Source: Candidatus Hydrogenedentota bacterium
GTDB lineage: Bacteria > Hydrogenedentota > Hydrogenedentia > Hydrogenedentales > SLHB01
Direction: 5' to 3'
DNA length: 8,484 nucleotides
Assembly (NCBI GenBank): GCA_003557825.1
Contig: PWNM01000606.1
Location: forward strand, 1 to 8,484
Shown: piece by piece, positions 6,353 to 8,484 of the stretch
How the letters are laid out: each line of letters opens with the position of its first letter
Position numbering within the stretch: the first letter of the stretch is position 1
The notes under the pieces: generated by a model
Database searches by the model: none
Told to the model about the DNA's origin: nothing
What the model saw: only the letters and a program-made list of their open reading frames with translations
Translations under genes and position numbers: made by a program

Positions 6353-6733
6353 ATGAGCGATAAACATAAAGGCAGACCCAAACGCGTCGGTGAGCTAATC
6401 CGAAAAGAGATCGCCGAGCTTCTAATGCGCGGCGTCAAAGACCCGCGGATTGGATTTGTTTCTGTCATGGACGTCCGTATGTCGCCCGACCTTCGATATG
6501 CCAACGTGTATGTCAGCCTTTATGGTGGCGAAAAAGAGAGGAAGGGCTCCCTGGCCGGATTGCATCAATCATCGGGTTGGATACGGCGTGAACTTGGCAA
6601 ACGGGTGCGCCTTCGTTTCGTCCCCGAAGTACGTTTCTTCGAAGACGATTCACTCGATCGCGTCTTCCGCCTCGAAGAAGTGTTCCGTGAGATGAATAAC
6701 GAGGGAGAAGCGCCGGATGATTCCGCCGAATAG
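6353..6733 (+). CDS. rbfA: 30S ribosome-binding factor RbfA
   Basis: RbfA binds the immature 30S subunit near 16S rRNA helix 1 and the decoding region and is needed for late maturation and cold adaptation. The protein has 126 residues, a normal length, with a single KH-type domain. Family landmarks are RVGELIRKEIAELL (11-24), DPRIG (30-34), SPDLRYANVYVS (44-55) and the C-terminal LRFVPEVRFFEDDSLDR (87-103). GAGGAG at 6345-6350 lies only two bases from the ATG, which is unusually close. No better in-frame start exists that keeps the conserved N-terminus. The last 17 bases overlap nrnA, suggesting coupled translation. The acidic tail (NNEGEAPDDSAE) is probably disordered. Confidence 0.95.
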   Translation: MSDKHKGRPKRVGELIRKEIAELLMRGVKDPRIGFVSVMDVRMSPDLRYANVYVSLYGGEKERKGSLAGLHQSSGWIRRELGKRVRLRFVPEVRFFEDDSLDRVFRLEEVFREMNNEGEAPDDSAE

Positions 6734-7700
6734 CCTCGATGCGATCCTTGAGGCCTTCCGCTCCGCAACGTCCTTCATTCTTACGGCCCATATCAACCCC
6801 GATGGCGATGCCGTGGGCAGCATGCTGGCATTGCGCCGGCTTTTGCTTCAATGGGGCAAAGAAGAAATCCATTGCGTTCTGTCCAATGTCGCCCCGGAGG
6901 AATGCCAGTGGTTGCCCGACGTCGAACGGATTGTCGGGCCGGATGTTCCGTTGCCGTCGGCGGATTGGCTCATCATGCTCGATGCGTCCCGCCGCACACG
7001 CTTGGGTGCGGTAGCGGATAAACTGCACCCTTCGATGCCCATGATCACCATCGACCATCATGCCGATGATGCCCCCCACGGCGATATTGTGCTCGTGGAT
7101 CCCAGCTACGGAGCCTGCGGTGAAATCATCGCGGAATTGTACCAACAGGCGGGCCTTGTGCCGGATTACGAGGCAGCATTGTGCCTTTACGTAGCCATCA
7201 TAACGGACACGGGCAGCTTTCAGTTTCCCAATACCAGCGCCCGTACCCATAGGTTGGTCGCCGATTTACTCGCAGCTGGTGTTGATGCTGGTGAGGTGTC
7301 GGGGCGCGTGTTTCATACCATGTCGCGCGGCCGATTCACCCTCATGGTGCGGGTACTGCAGCGGCTCCAAATCAGCGGAGATGGCCGGATCGCCTGGTCC
7401 GAGGTGTTCCCCGGGGATTTCAACGAAACAGGCGCTCGTCCCGAAGACTTGAACAATTTGATCAACTACGGCCGTGACATCGACGGCGTCGAAGTAGCCG
7501 TCCTATTCCGGTCCATTGATCCGACGACCACCAAAATCAGCCTTCGTGCTAGGCCGTCATTCAACGCAATTCCCGTTGCCGCTTATTTCGATGGAGGGGG
7601 ACATCCCGGAGCCGCGGGCGCGACGTTAAACATGTCCCTTGGAGAAGCCCGCCGGGCTATACTGACTCGAATTCAGGATTACATGGGAGAAACCACATGA
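6717..7700 (+). CDS. nrnA: NrnA-type DHH/DHHA1 phosphoesterase (nano-RNase / pAp phosphatase)
   Basis: The protein has 327 residues, the usual size for NrnA. The DHH domain carries metal-binding motifs HINPDGDAVGS (25-35), D89 in MLDAS, DHH at 113-115 and D164 in ITDTGSF. The C-terminal DHHA1 domain has GGGHPGAAGA at 293-302, which contacts substrate. Characterised relatives use Mn2+ to degrade 2-5-mer oligoribonucleotides from their ends. Many also hydrolyse 3'-phosphoadenosine 5'-phosphate to AMP; which activity dominates here cannot be told from sequence. The ATG has GGGAG at 6703-6707 and lies within rbfA. The stop overlaps the truB start as ATGA. The place between rbfA and truB is the common one in many phyla and supports the call over RecJ or GdpP-like DHH proteins. 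Confidence 0.92.
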   Translation: MIPPNSLDAILEAFRSATSFILTAHINPDGDAVGSMLALRRLLLQWGKEEIHCVLSNVAPEECQWLPDVERIVGPDVPLPSADWLIMLDASRRTRLGAVADKLHPSMPMITIDHHADDAPHGDIVLVDPSYGACGEIIAELYQQAGLVPDYEAALCLYVAIITDTGSFQFPNTSARTHRLVADLLAAGVDAGEVSGRVFHTMSRGRFTLMVRVLQRLQISGDGRIAWSEVFPGDFNETGARPEDLNNLINYGRDIDGVEVAVLFRSIDPTTTKISLRARPSFNAIPVAAYFDGGGHPGAAGATLNMSLGEARRAILTRIQDYMGETT

Positions 7701-8484
7701 AAAGAGACCGCAAGAACGATCTCAACGGCGTACTGCTGGTGGATAAACCCGCTGGGATGACATCCCATGATGTGGTCGATCGGTTGCGAGCGGCTACCGG
7801 TATGCGCCGGATAGGTCATACGGGAACCCTGGATCCTGCGGCAACGGGACTGATGATTTTATGCCTGGGCGCGGCTACTCGCTTGTCGGAGTTTCTGACC
7901 GGTCTAGACAAAACCTATGAAGGGGTGATGCGACTGGGTATTGTTACCGACTCGTACGACCTTGATGGGGCTGTTCTTGAAGAGCACCTCCCGCCGGATC
8001 TGGACTGTGAGACCATCCAGGACGCCTGCAGACCCTATATAGGTGATATTATGCAAACGCCTCCGATGGTCAGCGCCGTTAAGATCGAAGGCAAACGCCT
8101 CTACGAACGGGCTCGCAAGGGCGAAGTTGTCGAGCGACCCCCGCGGCCGGTCACGGTTTTCGAGTTCACCGTGAAGGAATACACACCTCCGGATGCCTAC
8201 TTCATCGTTCGGTGCTCAAGCGGTACGTATGCCCGGGCCCTTTGCCACGATGTAGGCCAGGATTTGGGGTGCGGAGCGGTGCTGGCCTCCTTGCGGCGCA
8301 CGGCTGTTGGCCGCCATCGTATCGAATCGGCGGCGACTCTCGATGCCTTGGCCGATCGCGAAGCCGTCGAAGCCCAACTTACGCCCATGGGAGAAGCGCT
8401 GGACCTGCCCGAGGTTCGGATCGTAGATGCCGCGCGACGGGTATTCGTCAACGGCGGCGCAGTAGACCGAAACGAACTCATGGC
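7697..8484 (+). CDS. truB: tRNA pseudouridine(55) synthase TruB, 3' end outside window
   Basis: TruB isomerises U55 to pseudouridine in the T-loop of nearly all tRNAs. The reading frame is open from the ATG at 7697 to the window edge, giving 262 residues of a family near 300. Motifs: GVLLVDKPAGMTSHDVV (11-27), GHTGTLDPAATGL (40-52) with catalytic Asp46, KTYEG (72-76) with the conserved Tyr74, PPMVSAVKIEGKRLYERAR (122-140) and CSSGTYARAL (173-182). All catalytic-domain landmarks are intact. The region after about 230 would lead into the small C-terminal domain, which is cut by the window. The start overlaps the nrnA stop by four bases (ATGA), and GGGAG at 7685-7689 is the ribosome binding site. 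The usual next genes in this cluster are ribF and rpsO, not visible here. Confidence 0.96.
   Translation, partial: MKRDRKNDLNGVLLVDKPAGMTSHDVVDRLRAATGMRRIGHTGTLDPAATGLMILCLGAATRLSEFLTGLDKTYEGVMRLGIVTDSYDLDGAVLEEHLPPDLDCETIQDACRPYIGDIMQTPPMVSAVKIEGKRLYERARKGEVVERPPRPVTVFEFTVKEYTPPDAYFIVRCSSGTYARALCHDVGQDLGCGAVLASLRRTAVGRHRIESAATLDALADREAVEAQLTPMGEALDLPEVRIVDAARRVFVNGGAVDRNELM

Noticed and set aside
6513..7250. 245-codon open frame on the - strand opposite rbfA and nrnA
   Set aside because: The sense-strand genes are clearly RbfA and NrnA with all motifs. The antisense frame looks like a codon-bias shadow.
1..8484. A novel defence, mobile or biosynthetic system
   Set aside because: Every substantial stretch is accounted for by conserved housekeeping genes. 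I saw no long repeats, integrase or transposase motifs, or CRISPR-like arrays.

Overview
This window is a conserved bacterial translation and transcription housekeeping cluster, read entirely on the + strand. Gene order is mpl (3' end only) - pgeF - rimP - nusA - infB - ylxP - rbfA - nrnA - truB (5' part, running off the window). It is the widespread nusA/infB operon with two cell-wall genes in front. I see no mobile element, CRISPR array, tRNA or rRNA, and no sign of a defence or biosynthetic system.

Organism. The DNA is moderately GC-rich, and several genes are tightly packed or overlapping. The mpl tail belongs to a murein-recycling ligase typical of diderm bacteria with meso-diaminopimelate peptidoglycan, so a Gram-negative-type envelope is likely. 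NusA lacks the C-terminal acidic repeat domains of the E. coli protein and ends in a long disordered acidic tail. IF2 is large (993 residues), and no ylxR gene lies between nusA and infB. The mix fits an uncultured diderm lineage better than a classical model group. I do not assign a phylum.

Layout. (1) 1-821: the Mpl C-terminus overlaps pgeF by 17 bases, so two peptidoglycan recycling and quality-control genes are probably co-transcribed. (2) 822-997: a 176-base gap with an extended -10 promoter followed by a strong GC hairpin and a T-rich tract. This resembles the attenuator-type leaders known upstream of rimP. (3) 998-2863: rimP and nusA, 27 bases apart. (4) 2864-2937: a short gap holding a near-consensus promoter for infB. 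(5) 2938-5919: infB, with a roughly 350-residue charged linker between two IF2_N modules. (6) 5920-6054: a gap of about 135 bases with a possible hairpin and a doubtful 22-codon ORF. (7) 6055-8484: ylxP, rbfA, nrnA and truB, tightly packed with 17- and 4-base overlaps at the last two junctions.

How the genes work together. RimP and RbfA mature the 30S subunit, IF2 assembles the initiation complex, and NusA couples transcription with pausing, termination and antitermination. NrnA clears nano-RNAs and/or pAp, and TruB makes pseudouridine 55 in tRNA. YlxP is a small, poorly characterised companion of this cluster. The points most worth a second look are regulatory (the rimP leader, the separate infB promoter) and evolutionary (the codon-shifted acidic NusA tail with its inverted repeat, the mpl-pgeF coupling and the substituted PgeF motif).
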